Assembly (NCBI GenBank): GCA_035610365.1
Contig: CM069435.1
Coordinates: forward strand, 69,065,389 to 69,129,388
Source: Aquatica leii
Lineage: Eukaryota > Arthropoda > Insecta > Coleoptera > Lampyridae
Reading direction: 5' to 3'
DNA: 64,000 bases
Below, piece after piece: positions 1 to 10,989 of the stretch. The notes below the pieces were generated by a model, which was given only the letters and a program-made list of their open reading frames with translations, searched no databases and had not been told where the DNA came from. Position 1 is the stretch's first letter. Each line of letters starts with the position of its first letter. A program made the position numbers and the translations under genes.

Positions 1-800
1 ATTGGTTTGTTTTCTTAATCTAAAACCGTTGACTAACAGTTAAGTTTTTATCAAAACGAAGATTGTTTCTTCCAAACTTTCGTTGATTTTTTGCCAAGAT
101 TCGGTTTATTTTTTAAAATCAAATGGTACGGTTACTACGCAAAATTGAAAATGGTTACATTTGACCAAAATAGTTACGACATATGCACAATGCAGCTGTT
201 TTAAAATTTAAATAACGCTAAAATCAATTAAATACAAAAAGCAAAATGGTTTTTATTCAAGCACAAACTTGAAGTTTCTAAACCACTCGTATAGCGGCAA
301 GTTTAAGAACAAATTGCTGTTTGAAAAGCTTTTTACAACGTGTTTTTTACTGTTTTCTTTTACTTTGCCGTGTTATACCATTTTATAGATATTATAAATT
401 AGAACTAGCAAATTTTGTGGTCGTTGACAAAATTTTGTCAGCTTTTGAAACGGCTGTGAAAAAAATTTAGAACATCAGAGATTGTTTATTTTGCGCTAAA
501 TGTTCAATAATTAATGATAAAGAAAGTTTGTTACTAACGTCCCTGCAAATTTACAAGTTTTAATACGAGCATAAAATATTAAAAATATAAAGAGTGGCGC
601 CAACAAAATAACTTCTCAATTTTCAAAACATGTATGTTTACAAATATATTATTTGCTTATTTTGATCTTCATCGCCAAGCACAAAAATAATTCACTTTAT
701 TAAAAACTTTTTTAGTGCTAAGTATATGCCAACGTAAATATAAAAAGATGTAAACGTGTCAAAGGGCAGGAAATTACAGCCACTTTTTAGGAAATTATCT
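1..800. other. AT-rich non-coding stretch
   Basis: No coding frame, RNA gene or clear repeat recognised on either strand before the LINE fragment. Confidence 0.5.
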
Positions 801-814
801 CAAATTTTAGAAAA

Positions 815-1525
815 ATGCAATATTTATTAACTCTAATAGAAAGAATAGAAGAAATCTATAAAAAAACGAGGAGCAGGGTCAAAATGAATGGGGAAGAGAG
901 CGAGAAATTCGTTACAAAGAGAGGGTTCAGACAGGGATGCCTACTGAGCTCAAACCTGTTTGCAGTATATACGGGAAATCTGGAGAAGACAATGAGAAGA
1001 CAACAGACAAGAAGGATAGTGGTAGGGAAAGCAAAGATATAGTCGTTGGCGTATGCGGATGATATAGTGTTGGTGGCTAAGGAAGGAAAGGAACTGAAAG
1101 AGAGGATGAAAACGCTGGAAAAATACATGCAAAAAAGGAAATGGAAGTAAACATGGAAAAAACAAAGATAATAGTATTTAGAAAAGGACGGGGAAAAAGA
1201 AAAAAAAGGAGTGGAAATGGAAGGATGAGGAAGTGCAGCAAATAAAGGAATTTATATACCTGGGCTACACGATGAAGCAGGATAATAAAGAGGAAGAACA
1301 CATAAAGGAAAGAGGAAGAAAACAAATAGATTAATAGGACAAGTGTAGAGTGTGGGGAAAAGAGTATTCGAGATGGATATAGAAAAAAGAAACTTGTTTG
1401 AAAAGTTAATAAAGAGGGTGGTGATGTATGGGGAGGAAATATGGGACTAGAAAGAGTGAAGAGAGGTAGAGGGGCTACAGAAAAAAATTACTGGAGATGG
1501 GTTTTGGGACTGGACATATATACTT
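815..1525 (+). mobile_element. LINE fragment, reverse transcriptase C-terminal half
   Basis: Decayed non-LTR retrotransposon. The first open stretch (815-1042) reads through a motif like GFRQGC, the RT region before the catalytic box. One in-frame stop follows, and the same frame then gives LAYADDIVLVA, with the catalytic YADD at 1052-1063. Further on, mixed frames give FIYLGYT, a block like 'RLIGQ', and a terminal 'VEGLQKK...' segment. These are the palm, thumb and post-RT landmarks of APE-type LINE proteins common in insects. The 5' part (endonuclease, early RT) is absent. The 3' side stops at about 1525, where similarity to an opposite-strand LINE begins. Several stops and frameshifts make it non-functional. 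The clade is uncertain. Confidence 0.8.
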
Positions 1526-1529
1526 CATT

Positions 1530-3560
1530 TTTACAGTTTGTATTTTGCTATTCATTGTTTATTTAGTCTGTAATTTTCTGTCCCATAAGTCATTGTCGGC
1601 TTAAACACTGTGTTATGTACTGTTAGATTTGTCTTTTTGGATATTTTTGTATAAATACGCTGTTGATAGCATTGTTTAACTGTATCGTATTTTCTATGCT
1701 ACTGTTTATTTCCATGTTTTTTTTCCATCTCTATGTACATTTACTTATAAATATTTAAAGGTGTCTACTTGCTGTTTTTTCAACTTATCTTGATGTTTAC
1801 TCTTGTTTTATTTTTCCTATTGTCATCCCTTTCGTCTTTTCTTTATTTATTTGTTCTTAGATTTTTTTTTTGAGTGCCGTATTTGCAGGTTATTTTCATT
1901 TTTTGCATAGATTTTTACATTACCAGCGAAAGCGATTTCAGCTACATTTATCATCTTCATGTTCCGATAATCTATTTGTAATTTCTTCTTTTTTGTCTTT
2001 ATATTGTTTAAAATATCGTCAAGTAAATTGTTGAAGAAAATTGAATTAAGTATTTTACCCTGCCTTTCTTTGGTTAAAAACTATGCTTGTTTTCATGTTT
2101 CCTGTTCTTATCTAGTTTTTAGTTTTGTGGTATATGATGCTTGCTATGGCCTTGCTTAATTTTTCTTCACTCTTCTTTTTCTAAGACTGCTCTATATTTT
2201 TTTAGCATACTATCAAACGCTTTTTTTATATCTATAAACACTGCATATAACTTATCGTTCCAGTTCTTTTCAATCAGCTGTTTCATTGTAAAAATATGAT
2301 TTTGTACTCTTCTTCCTTTTTTAAAACCGCTATGCGGTTCTTTTAATTGTTGCTTTATCGTCATTTGAAACTTGTTTCCAAGATTTTTTATGTACTTTTA
2401 GCATAATACTTCACAAGATAATTTGTCTATAGTATCTACACTTTTTGTTATCTCATTTTTTATGTATAGGTAGAATTATTCCTACTTTTCAGTGTTTTGG
2501 TATACATCGTTTATTCGAGATCTGGTTAAACAGTTTCCTTAAAATTTCTATCCCGTGTTTATCCATATTTGTTATCAGTTCTGTTGTTATCCTTGTCCTG
2601 TCTTGCAGATTTTTTTCTTTTTAGTCTCTTTATAGCTTCTTTTTGTCTTTCGTAATCTTCTCTTTTTCGTATTTGTTGTTTCCCTTGTTGTTTTTTGGTT
2701 TGCCTGTCGTAATTATTATTTTCTATTAGACATTTTTTTGAAGTACTTTTTCTATCTTTTCATTATGTCTTTCTCCTCCTTTAAGATTTTTCCATCTACT
2801 GATTTGATATACATATTTTTGCTTAGTTCTCATTTTTTTAGTGTTTTTAATAGTCCATATAATAACTTTTGATTGCGTTTGTTATCACGATCTATCTTAT
2901 TCCCAAATTATTCTTAAGATTGTTGTTTTGTTTTCTTTGCTACTTCTTTAACTTTTAGTCTTTGTTCTTTCTGCTTATTATAATTTTCTTAATTTTTCTC
3001 ATAGATGTATTTTTTCGATTTTTGCTTTATTATCTTAACTTCCTTCTTAGCTTTTTGGTTCCATTGTCTTGTTTGTTTTATAGTTTTGTCTTTTTTGTTA
3101 CCTCCGCATGTTTTCCTTGATATTTTTATTATTGACTCTTTAATTGTTTCCACGTGTGTTCTATTGTCATATTACTTATAATTTCTTTGTTTTTATCCAT
3201 TTCTGCCTTAATTTTCTTTTTATATACTTTGGTTATTTCTTCTTCTCTAAAGTCTAAATTACTTGTTTTGCTACATTACCGTTGTATTTTTTAATTGCTT
3301 TAGTATTTCTTCTTTGTTTTTTGTTTCCATTTTTATCATTACCAAGTAGTAGTCTGAATATATCTGACACCCTTTTCTCATTCTTGTGTCTTTTATTTCT
3401 TTTTTATATTTTTTATTAATAATAAGATAGTATATTATGGAGCTTTTTTCTTTACTTATTGCCTCTCTCGTAAACTTGTGCGTATCTTTGTGTTTATAAA
3501 AAATGATTGTTATTATTAGATTGTTTAACATGCAAAAGTTTATAAATTATAATTGTTGCT
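1530..3560 (-). mobile_element. RTE-like LINE relic (endonuclease end plus RT)
   Basis: Reading the minus strand from 3531 leftwards gives the landmarks of one LINE protein in order. At 3531-3271 is an endonuclease C-terminus with 'DTRMRKG...YSDYY', matching the usual R-G-A...SDH end of the APE domain. At about 2500-2450 comes GIILPIHKK, the first RT block. At 2364-2167 come SGFKKGRRVQNHIFT and AVFIDIKKAFDS, the palm with its first catalytic Asp. The YADD position near 1940 has decayed to a sequence like FAGN. At about 1640-1560 is TVFKPTMTYGTE, the post-RT thumb. Order and wording fit RTE-type elements, but the clade is inferred by eye. Many frame breaks are present. Confidence 0.75.
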
Positions 3561-3599
3561 TTTACTGCTTCATCTACTTATATTTTTATTTTTAGAATT

Positions 3600-6080
3600 T
3601 GTTTTGTTACCTTTTCCACTAGCTCTTTTTTTTATTTATTCAACTATACATTAATATTAGCGGTTTTTTATACTATAAAACTATAATTAAGAATATTTGT
3701 TTAAAATTGCATAATTGCATTAATTATCTTCTATTTAGAGCCAAAATTTTTATAAAATTAAACCTATAACAATTATTTATTCAGTGTTTGTGAAAATTGT
3801 ATAAATACTAATATATCTCATTGCATTGTCAATTTGAAACTTGCTGTTAAATGTAATTGTATCATAAAGAACTACAATTTTAGCAAGAAAAAAACAAACA
3901 CTATTTGTTGAATAGACAAAGTTGCCAAACTTATTTTTGAATAAATTTTTGTTTTATATATTGCTTAGCTTTTGGAAAACAAGTATATCTCAATTATTTT
4001 TTAAAAATTTACGAAACTTAAATTCACTACAGTTAGCAAAATGTTTGTTAGTTTTTTTCTTTTGTACTTTAATTTATTTTTTAACACCATAGTGCAAAAA
4101 ACAAGTTAACTAACGTTTATCGTTTTAGCTCTAAAAAAAATTTAAATATTAGAAAACATCAAAAATATTAATTTTTTTAATAAGTGATTTATTTGATTGT
4201 TTCATAGTACAAAACTTATTGTAATTTTGTTTAACTCTTTATAATATTATGTATTAAAAAATAAAAATTAAAGTATGTAAATAACATTTTTTAAATTTAC
4301 TTAGAAAAAAAACTAATTTGTATTATTACTATCTTAAAATACATTTAAAAGACTAGGTGACAGAAATTCGAACGCAGTAAAACTTTATGCTTTATAATGA
4401 GAACTGTTTTTTATTCTTAGTTAATTATTTTTACAAACCAAATTGGTTTCATTTAATATATTTATGTTAAGTAACTGTTAAAACGCATATCTCAAAAAAC
4501 CGTATTACTACCAACAAATTTGGCAGTATTTGTTGTATTATAGGGCTATTTCTTCACATTTGTTTGAGTTTATCTAAATAAAAATCTTTAATATTCATAG
4601 TTTGTGTTTTGACTACAATGTCATAATGCTGCCTAAATATTTTTTACATTTTTAAGATTTTAGTAAACGTCAGTTACATTTGAAATCTGTTGTTTTCTGT
4701 GCAAAGAAATAAATTTACATTTTAAGAATCCTTTTTTATTTAATTTTTATTTGTTTGTATTTTAACAACTTAATTTAGTTTATACTAATTATTTTATTAC
4801 AATTAGTTATTGTTTTATACTTACTATAAAGATAAGTGCGTAACTCAAATACTAGTTTTTTTTTCCAAAATAAATGAGATACAACTTGTCACCAATCTAC
4901 AAAATAAACTTTTAAAACGGAAATTAAAAAACGTACATTTTTTTATTTAAATACAAACTTTTTTGTTACTTAAAAAAATTTATACTATATACTTGAAAAC
5001 TAAACACAAAACTACTGTTCTATTTTGTAGATAAAAAGTAAAAACTTTAAATTGGTGTTTGTAAATAACCAATTCATTTCTAATACTATAATTAATAATA
5101 GATATCTTTTAAGATCAATTAAACATAACTTTATATAATTTTAATAAACTCATTGCACAAAAAATTAATTTGTATAAAAAATGATATTTAGTAGCCGTCT
5201 ACAATGTTTAATTTTAAGCACATATTTAAATTTAAAAGTTATTTTTTACTGTAATTGTCATCTGAGTTAATTTAATTATTGCAAAAGTAATTACTTTTAA
5301 ACGGAGCTCTGTAAAACCACAAATTAATTAATAAATTAAATTATTTTAAGTAGTATAGATTTTATGTAAAACTTCTGGCACTTGTTCTAGTATAACCGTA
5401 ACTAAAACTACCTTAAAAATATTTCTAACATCTTCAAATGAATCAACGTCAAATTTTCAAAAAATTGTAGAATCTAAACCTAACAGCGATATTTTATCAT
5501 TATGCAGTAATACAATTAAAGATTTAAAAAAAAATTATTTTGTTATAATAAATTAAAGAAACCTTACAAAATAATTGTTCAATATTTAGATTTTATTATG
5601 TTTTATTATTTTTCTGTAAATTATTTAATTATGTTTTAATTTATTTAATCGCCAATTTTATTAAGTTTTTTATTAATAAACAAATGTTATCTAATCTTAG
5701 AAAAGATTAGTGGTTAGGCAAATTATTATAATTGTAGGCTACTTATTTTTAATTTTATTTTGTAACAAAGTTTGGTTGTTATTTTACAATCTTGTAAATA
5801 CTAAATAGATTATTTTTGATATGTAACGTTATGGTTTGTTATTTTAGAGAGAATTATCTTAGAATACAAATATTTCTACCATATTTAAAAAAATTATATT
5901 TAGAGAATAATGTTTTTTGTTAGTTTCGATCTAATTTAAATTTAAACTATTTTAAGCATTATTTTTAATTTTTACTAAAAACGTTAATAAAAAGGAAATT
6001 TAAAGTTACATGACCTCTAAAAAAGGAACAAGATTCTGACAAAAGAATTATATGCTCTTCTACAATGAAATGTATTTTTG
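3600..6080. other. AT-rich non-coding stretch
   Basis: No supported gene or element seen. Only short AT-rich chance frames are present. Confidence 0.5.
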
Positions 6081-6083
6081 ATA

Positions 6084-6622
6084 GAATAGTATATTAAAAC
6101 ACAAGTTACAGAATGAACACGTTTCAAGCACGAGACCGGGTTTCATACACGAGCCGCGCAGCGGTGAGTTTATGAAGCGGTCGAGTGATTGAAACGTATT
6201 CTATGACGTGTGTTTTATACTATTTTCTCTATTTCGATACAATATTTAATATTTTTTGTATAATTTTAATTTTAAAACAATATTGGGAAACTTTTATATT
6301 TTATTGAATTGGCAACACTTACACTTTGACATATCGAAATTTATGTGTTAACCTAAAATCTCATACGAAATTATCTCTTTATACCTTTATAAGTAAATAA
6401 CTTTGAATTAATAAATCGCCTTTATTTTATCGTGGCATCAAAATGTGAATTTCAATTGTTAAATTCCAATAATTTTGATTTCTTTTTCATGTAACGTCAA
6501 CTTACGATGCAGAGGTACCAACTTTGAAAAAACTAACTTTACTGAAATTCGTGTAAGAATCTGTTTATTCTTACACGGATTTTAGTGTAAGAATCGCTAA
6601 TTCTGAAGTCGAAATAGAGAAA
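6084..6622. repeat. Composite palindrome/TIR repeat, copy 1
   Basis: A ~540-bp non-coding unit found again at 10477-10986. Its first ~140 bp (6084-6223) form a long imperfect palindrome: the outer arm ATAGTATATTAAAACAC is mirrored by GTGTGTTTTATACTAT, and the arms continue inward through ACGTTTCAA/TTGAAACGT to a GC-rich apex near 6150. The remaining part (6224-6622) is bounded by 14-bp perfect inverted repeats, TTTCTCTATTTCGA and its complement. It also holds a hairpin of TGTAAGAAT/ATTCTTACA type near 6550-6580. No protein is encoded. It resembles a MITE, possibly two fused units that now move together. The family is not recognised. Confidence 0.75.
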
Positions 6623-6980
6623 TATTTTTCTTACACCAAAGTCTGATTTAAGAGTAGCAGTAATCGTTATCAGCTTTAGTGTTTTTTTATTTCTAAATCT
6701 GACACTTAAATATTTGTTATTTCAACAATGTTACATGCAGAAAATATTTAAAAAATGAATTAACTAATGTAACATAAATAAAGAAATTACTAAGAGCTCA
6801 ATGAAGACGGTCGTAGGTTGCATTAAAACAAACCCATGATTAAGAAACTCAAAACGTAAAATTAAAATAAAACAAAAGTTTAAATAAGAAAAGACCCCGA
6901 AAATATTTATATCTCAAAGAAGGTAAAAATTTTTAAATTACTGGAGCAGCCATAATTTGCTGGGTTACAGAAATGTATCT
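6623..6980. other. AT-rich non-coding stretch
   Basis: Nothing recognised between the composite repeat and the piggyBac relic. Confidence 0.4.
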
Positions 6981-6984
6981 GATA

Positions 6985-7560
6985 TTTTGGGCTCTAAAAG
7001 ATTTAAAAAAAATTTTCAAATTCTACATTGCAACGATAACCCTGTTCTTGAGAGAAATACCCCGGTTAGTTTATAAAATTTTATTATTTTTGTCTGTCGA
7101 CAAGTCGATGATAGCTTTAAGGATCGCAGTAGTGTAAAGCAGTACATACCTATAAAACCGGTAAAAAGATGGTACAAGATTTAGTGTCTCACTGACTCAG
7201 AAACTGGATTTATTGCCAATTTTAAAATACATACAGGGAAAGATAAGAGCAATATATCTCAAAATACATTTGAGGTACGGGTACTACTAAAACTAACTGA
7301 GAGTCTTGAGAGAAAAAACTGTTTTGTTGCATCCAATAATTTTTTTACTTAATGGAAAAATTATACGAAAAAGGCATATATGCTGTTGGGACTGTGAGAA
7401 AGATCGTGTAGCCTTGCCAAAAATGATGAAACAAAATGATGAGTTCAAACGTGAAAAATTTGTATCCAAAGTTTGCAACGTTGTAGCAGATACAGCTCAA
7501 CCAAGTAAGCAAAAGCTCTAAGAAAGCGTAACGGAGGTCGCGGTTTTTTGACTTACAGTA
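6985..7560 (+). pseudogene. piggyBac-type transposase relic
   Basis: Cut-and-paste DNA transposase of the piggyBac (DDD) superfamily, broken. At about 6990-7070 a frame reads RFKK..Q.LHCNDN, like the conserved 'RF..I.RFLHF.DN' of the family. At 7090-7200 shifted frames give SVDKSM, where the usual VDE(S/Q)M carries the first catalytic Asp, then a block matching K-Q-Y-I-P.KP.KR and a piece matching 'DSETGFI..F.IYTGK'. At 7325-7400 the frame gives SNNFFT, where D-N-F-F-T-S is usual, so the second catalytic Asp is changed. It continues as LYEKGIYAVGTVRK, the hallmark GTVR segment. The C-terminal catalytic block and zinc-binding tail are not convincingly visible. No termini were identified. Confidence 0.75.
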
Positions 7561-8429
7561 AAACGTGGAAAATACTATCCAAAAGTACAACAAAGCGTAG
7601 TACGAGTGGGCTTGATGAGGATTTTTACAAGAAACTGATAAATTATTAAAAATATGACAAAATATAAATAACCTAAGCAAACGAGCGTAGTGGAATATAG
7701 CATTGCAATTACAATCTTTGAAATAAAACAATAATAACGACTGCCAGAACTAATACATAATAAAATATACTTTAAACGTATGACAATAAAACCGATCAAA
7801 ATGACATTAGTGCAGATGCACTAAATACGTACTTACTTAATAAAATAAAAACCAAGATAAATTTAAGAATGTGAAATAACTTTGATAAATTAATGAGAGA
7901 TTACTCAATTGATCTTAAAGAAAATAAAATGAATAAAACAAGCCTTAATAACGGGTTTTTCACGAAAGAAAACGTCTAAAAATTAAACGACGGTTACAAC
8001 AATTGACTTAGTGTGTTTTATTGTCTTTTTGTTTTCGGATCCTGGTCTTCCTTTTTGTGTTGACGTTCTTTAATTTTTTACATGTATTAATTAAACCAAT
8101 GGATATTTTTTTATGACATTGATCTGCTAAAAACGTTTTTTTATTGTTTAGAATTTTTACTGAACATTTGCATTGTTTGTAATTCAAAACTTGCATTCTG
8201 AATCATCAAACAAAATGCTGCTGTATTACCAAAAAATTTTTTTTAAATTTTTATATTTTTTAATAAAACTCGTAACAAGATGAATAATTTCTTAGCGACT
8301 TATAACTAGTATAAAGATTTTTTTTCTTTTAAAATTTTTGTTACAACAAATAGTTTTTTGTTTAACCAAGAACCAAAATCTTCAAAATACTATTTGATTG
8401 TGGTGTTGTTCATCAGATATTGCCAGATT
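7561..8429. other. Non-coding, possibly decayed piggyBac 3' part
   Basis: The first ~250 bp could be the eroded C-terminal part of the piggyBac transposase, but no family motif could be read. The rest holds nothing recognised. Confidence 0.35.
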
Positions 8430-8800
8430 TGCATTCTCTCGAGTACACCTACCGTGCTAAAACTCGACTTCGGCCCCGAACGGCAAAACCGCATATAAGC
8501 GTTGCTTTACTGTTTAGGTATGGTCTTTATCTATATTTATTTTCTGTTATAAAAACTACCAGCTTTCTTGTATTAAAAGGTTTAGCTATTTCAGTCTTTG
8601 CTGTGTTAACCACAATGGCGATTGCGTCCTTTGTTGATCTGCCCTCTCTAAAACCAAAATGGTTATCTAAGAGAATTTTTTTCATGCAATTTTTTTTTAT
8701 CCGTAGTAAGATTAGTTGTTCTAGCAGTTTTCCAAACACACAGATTTACTGACGTTTTTGACATAAAGATTTTTTGTTTTCTTTTAAGAAGAACTAAGTT
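8430..8800 (-). mobile_element. R1-like LINE fragment
   Basis: On the minus strand, 8739-8527 reads GKLLEQLILLRI, then FGFREGRSTKDAI, then VVNTAKTEI, NTRKLVVFIT. This is the early RT region of R1/TRAS-type LINEs (usual pattern: 'GKLLERLI...QFGFR.GRST.DAI..V...A', then 'LVTLDV.NAFN'). A preceding piece, 'ICVFGKLLE', fits the 'YRPICL' block after one stop. The catalytic Asp region is lost right after the VVFIT segment. What follows (8430-8520, minus) is a comparatively GC-rich stretch that may be the element's 3' untranslated region joined by an internal deletion, which is only inference. No rDNA is present, so this is not a copy in the usual R1 site. Confidence 0.75.
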
Positions 8801-10470
8801 TTAATCCCTAGGTTTATTCATGAACTCAGCATACATAGGTATAGTTATTTGGCATTTCCAATTAAGGCGCAAAAAGCTTCATTTCTAGTTGTAGAAGACA
8901 TTTCTAACAACTAGTAAACAACCTGATTACGTAACTATGAAATTAATCTAAAACCAAAACTTGCTAACCCAAGTCTAAATTACTTTACTTGTTGTTACTG
9001 CTATCTGTTAGTGTGTTTCTGAAATTAAGTATGATATTTAAAACTATATATTCTTTTTTTTAAACATGAAAAGAAACATAACATTGATAAAAACGGTCAC
9101 TATAAATTTTCACTTGACGTGTGAAATCTCAGAATGTCAATATTTTTGAACAAAATTTGACAATAATTTATTTTCAAGCATTTATACTTTAAAAAATTAT
9201 TTTGTTATTGAGAAATTCTGCCCGTGATGTATACATTTTATTAGAAAATAAAATAGACGAAGCAGTCCTTGTTTCTTTTTATTGCTGGGTGACATTTTGC
9301 CATAAAATAATCATTTTAATACCAAAAAATTTAGATTTCACAGAAGTTCAATCTTAAAATTTTGATTGTGTCTACTCCACATTTATTGTTTCTTTTATTG
9401 AAACACATATAAATATTTCCGGATAAAGCATTAGTTTGGTTTTTTTAAGATGTCTGCATACATTGCAAAAAAAATTTTTATTTTTTAATTTAAATGAAAT
9501 AGTTTCGAAGCTAAGTAAAGCTAAAAGCTAAAAAACTATACACGTCATTTTTTCCAAAATAGACTTTATAAATTTTTTTTTGTAAAAAAAATTTAAATGA
9601 ACTAATTTATAGTTATAATTAAGAAAAAATGTGCATATAATGTCTACGCGTGATTAAAGTAAAACTTTTGTAACAGATATTACTGAAACGCTTAAACTTC
9701 AATTAAAAGAAATATTATTTGAGGTAGTTAATTTTTCTCTTATATTTATTTATTGATGAAAGAGTAAAATAATTCTGATATTCTGCCAATTAAGATAATT
9801 AAAAATTTAAAACATTTAAAAACCCTTTAACAGGTAGTTAGTCACAACAAAATAAAAGTTAGAATAGCTTAATAAAAAAAAAACGGTTAGTTGCCGTTTT
9901 TAATTAGAGAAAACTGCGTTAGCGTTACTTCAGTCAGAAAAGAAATCTGGGTTACCTCAAAACCGCGCCTAAAGATGTTTTACTTCAAAAATATTCAAAC
10001 GACTTATTTGCAAATAAGTTTAGGTTAACTCTGTGAGATATTTTTTTCTTGATTATTTTGGAAACTCAATTGATGTGGGCTAAAACATTATATATTTTTT
10101 TAATTGTTTTAAATTCTGCCATCCCAAAAACGCGGTTAGTATTTTAGCACGTCTGATAGTTTAAAGAAATTGTAATACGGTAGCGGTCGGATAGCATTCT
10201 AATATTTGTAAATGAAAGAGCAAAAGTCAAAAACTATACAATATAAATAAATTACTAAATACATACAAATGGACATTATACATTGGGGTTAATTGCTGAA
10301 TTTTTGTAGATCCTTTGCCATGCCTTCTACTTTTTTTAACGATTCTTCATAAAGAGTTTATTAAAACTGTAGATATAAACTATAAATTATATAGACCTTT
10401 CTACGATACAGGTACAATCGTCTGAATCATCAATTACCGTAAATAATTTTCTTTGGTATGCTAATAAACA
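8801..10470. other. AT-rich non-coding stretch
   Basis: No gene seen. A small hairpin (AAACGG...CCGTTTTTAATTA) lies near 9878-9905. Confidence 0.4.
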
Positions 10471-10476
10471 TAACTG

Positions 10477-10986
10477 GAATAGTATATTAAAACACAAGTT
10501 ACAGAATGAACGCGCTTCAATCACGAGACCGAGTTTATGAAGCGGTAGAGTGATTAAAACGTATTCTATGACGTGTGTTATATACTATTTTCTCTATTTT
10601 GATACAATAATTAACATTTTTCGTTTAATTTTAAGTTTAAAACAACATTAGGAAAATTTAATATTTTATTGAATTGGCAACACTTACACTTTGACATATT
10701 GAAATTTATGTGTTAACCTAAAATCTCATACAAAATTATCTCTTTATAGCTTTATAAGTAAATAACTTTGAATTAATAAAACGTCTTTATTTTATCTTGG
10801 TATCAAAATTTGAATTTATATTGTTAAATTCCGATAATTTTGATTTCTTTTTCATGTAACGTCAACTTTCTATGCAGAGATACCAACTTCGAAAAAACTA
10901 ACATTACTAAAATTTGTGTAAGAATTTGCTTATTCTTACACGGATTTTAGTGTAAGAATCGCTAATTCTCATGTCGAAATAGAGAA
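10477..10986. repeat. Composite palindrome/TIR repeat, copy 2
   Basis: Same unit and orientation as 6084-6622, by eye roughly 90% identical. It starts at the shared GAATAGTATA and ends at GAAATAGAGAAA. The leading palindrome is shorter here because about 30 bp of its apex are missing, while the outer arms are kept. Flanking sequences differ from copy 1, which fixes both ends of the mobile or duplicated unit. No clear target-site duplication was seen. Confidence 0.75.
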
Positions 10987-10989
10987 AAA

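Noticed and set aside
815-1325. Minus-strand open frames opposite the first LINE fragment
   Set aside because: They are low-complexity Phe/Ser/Leu-rich antisense shadows of the A-rich LINE coding strand.
7345-7799. Minus-strand frames of 128 and 74 codons with Cys/Phe-rich content
   Set aside because: They are antisense to the piggyBac relic, and no domain or signal peptide logic supports them.
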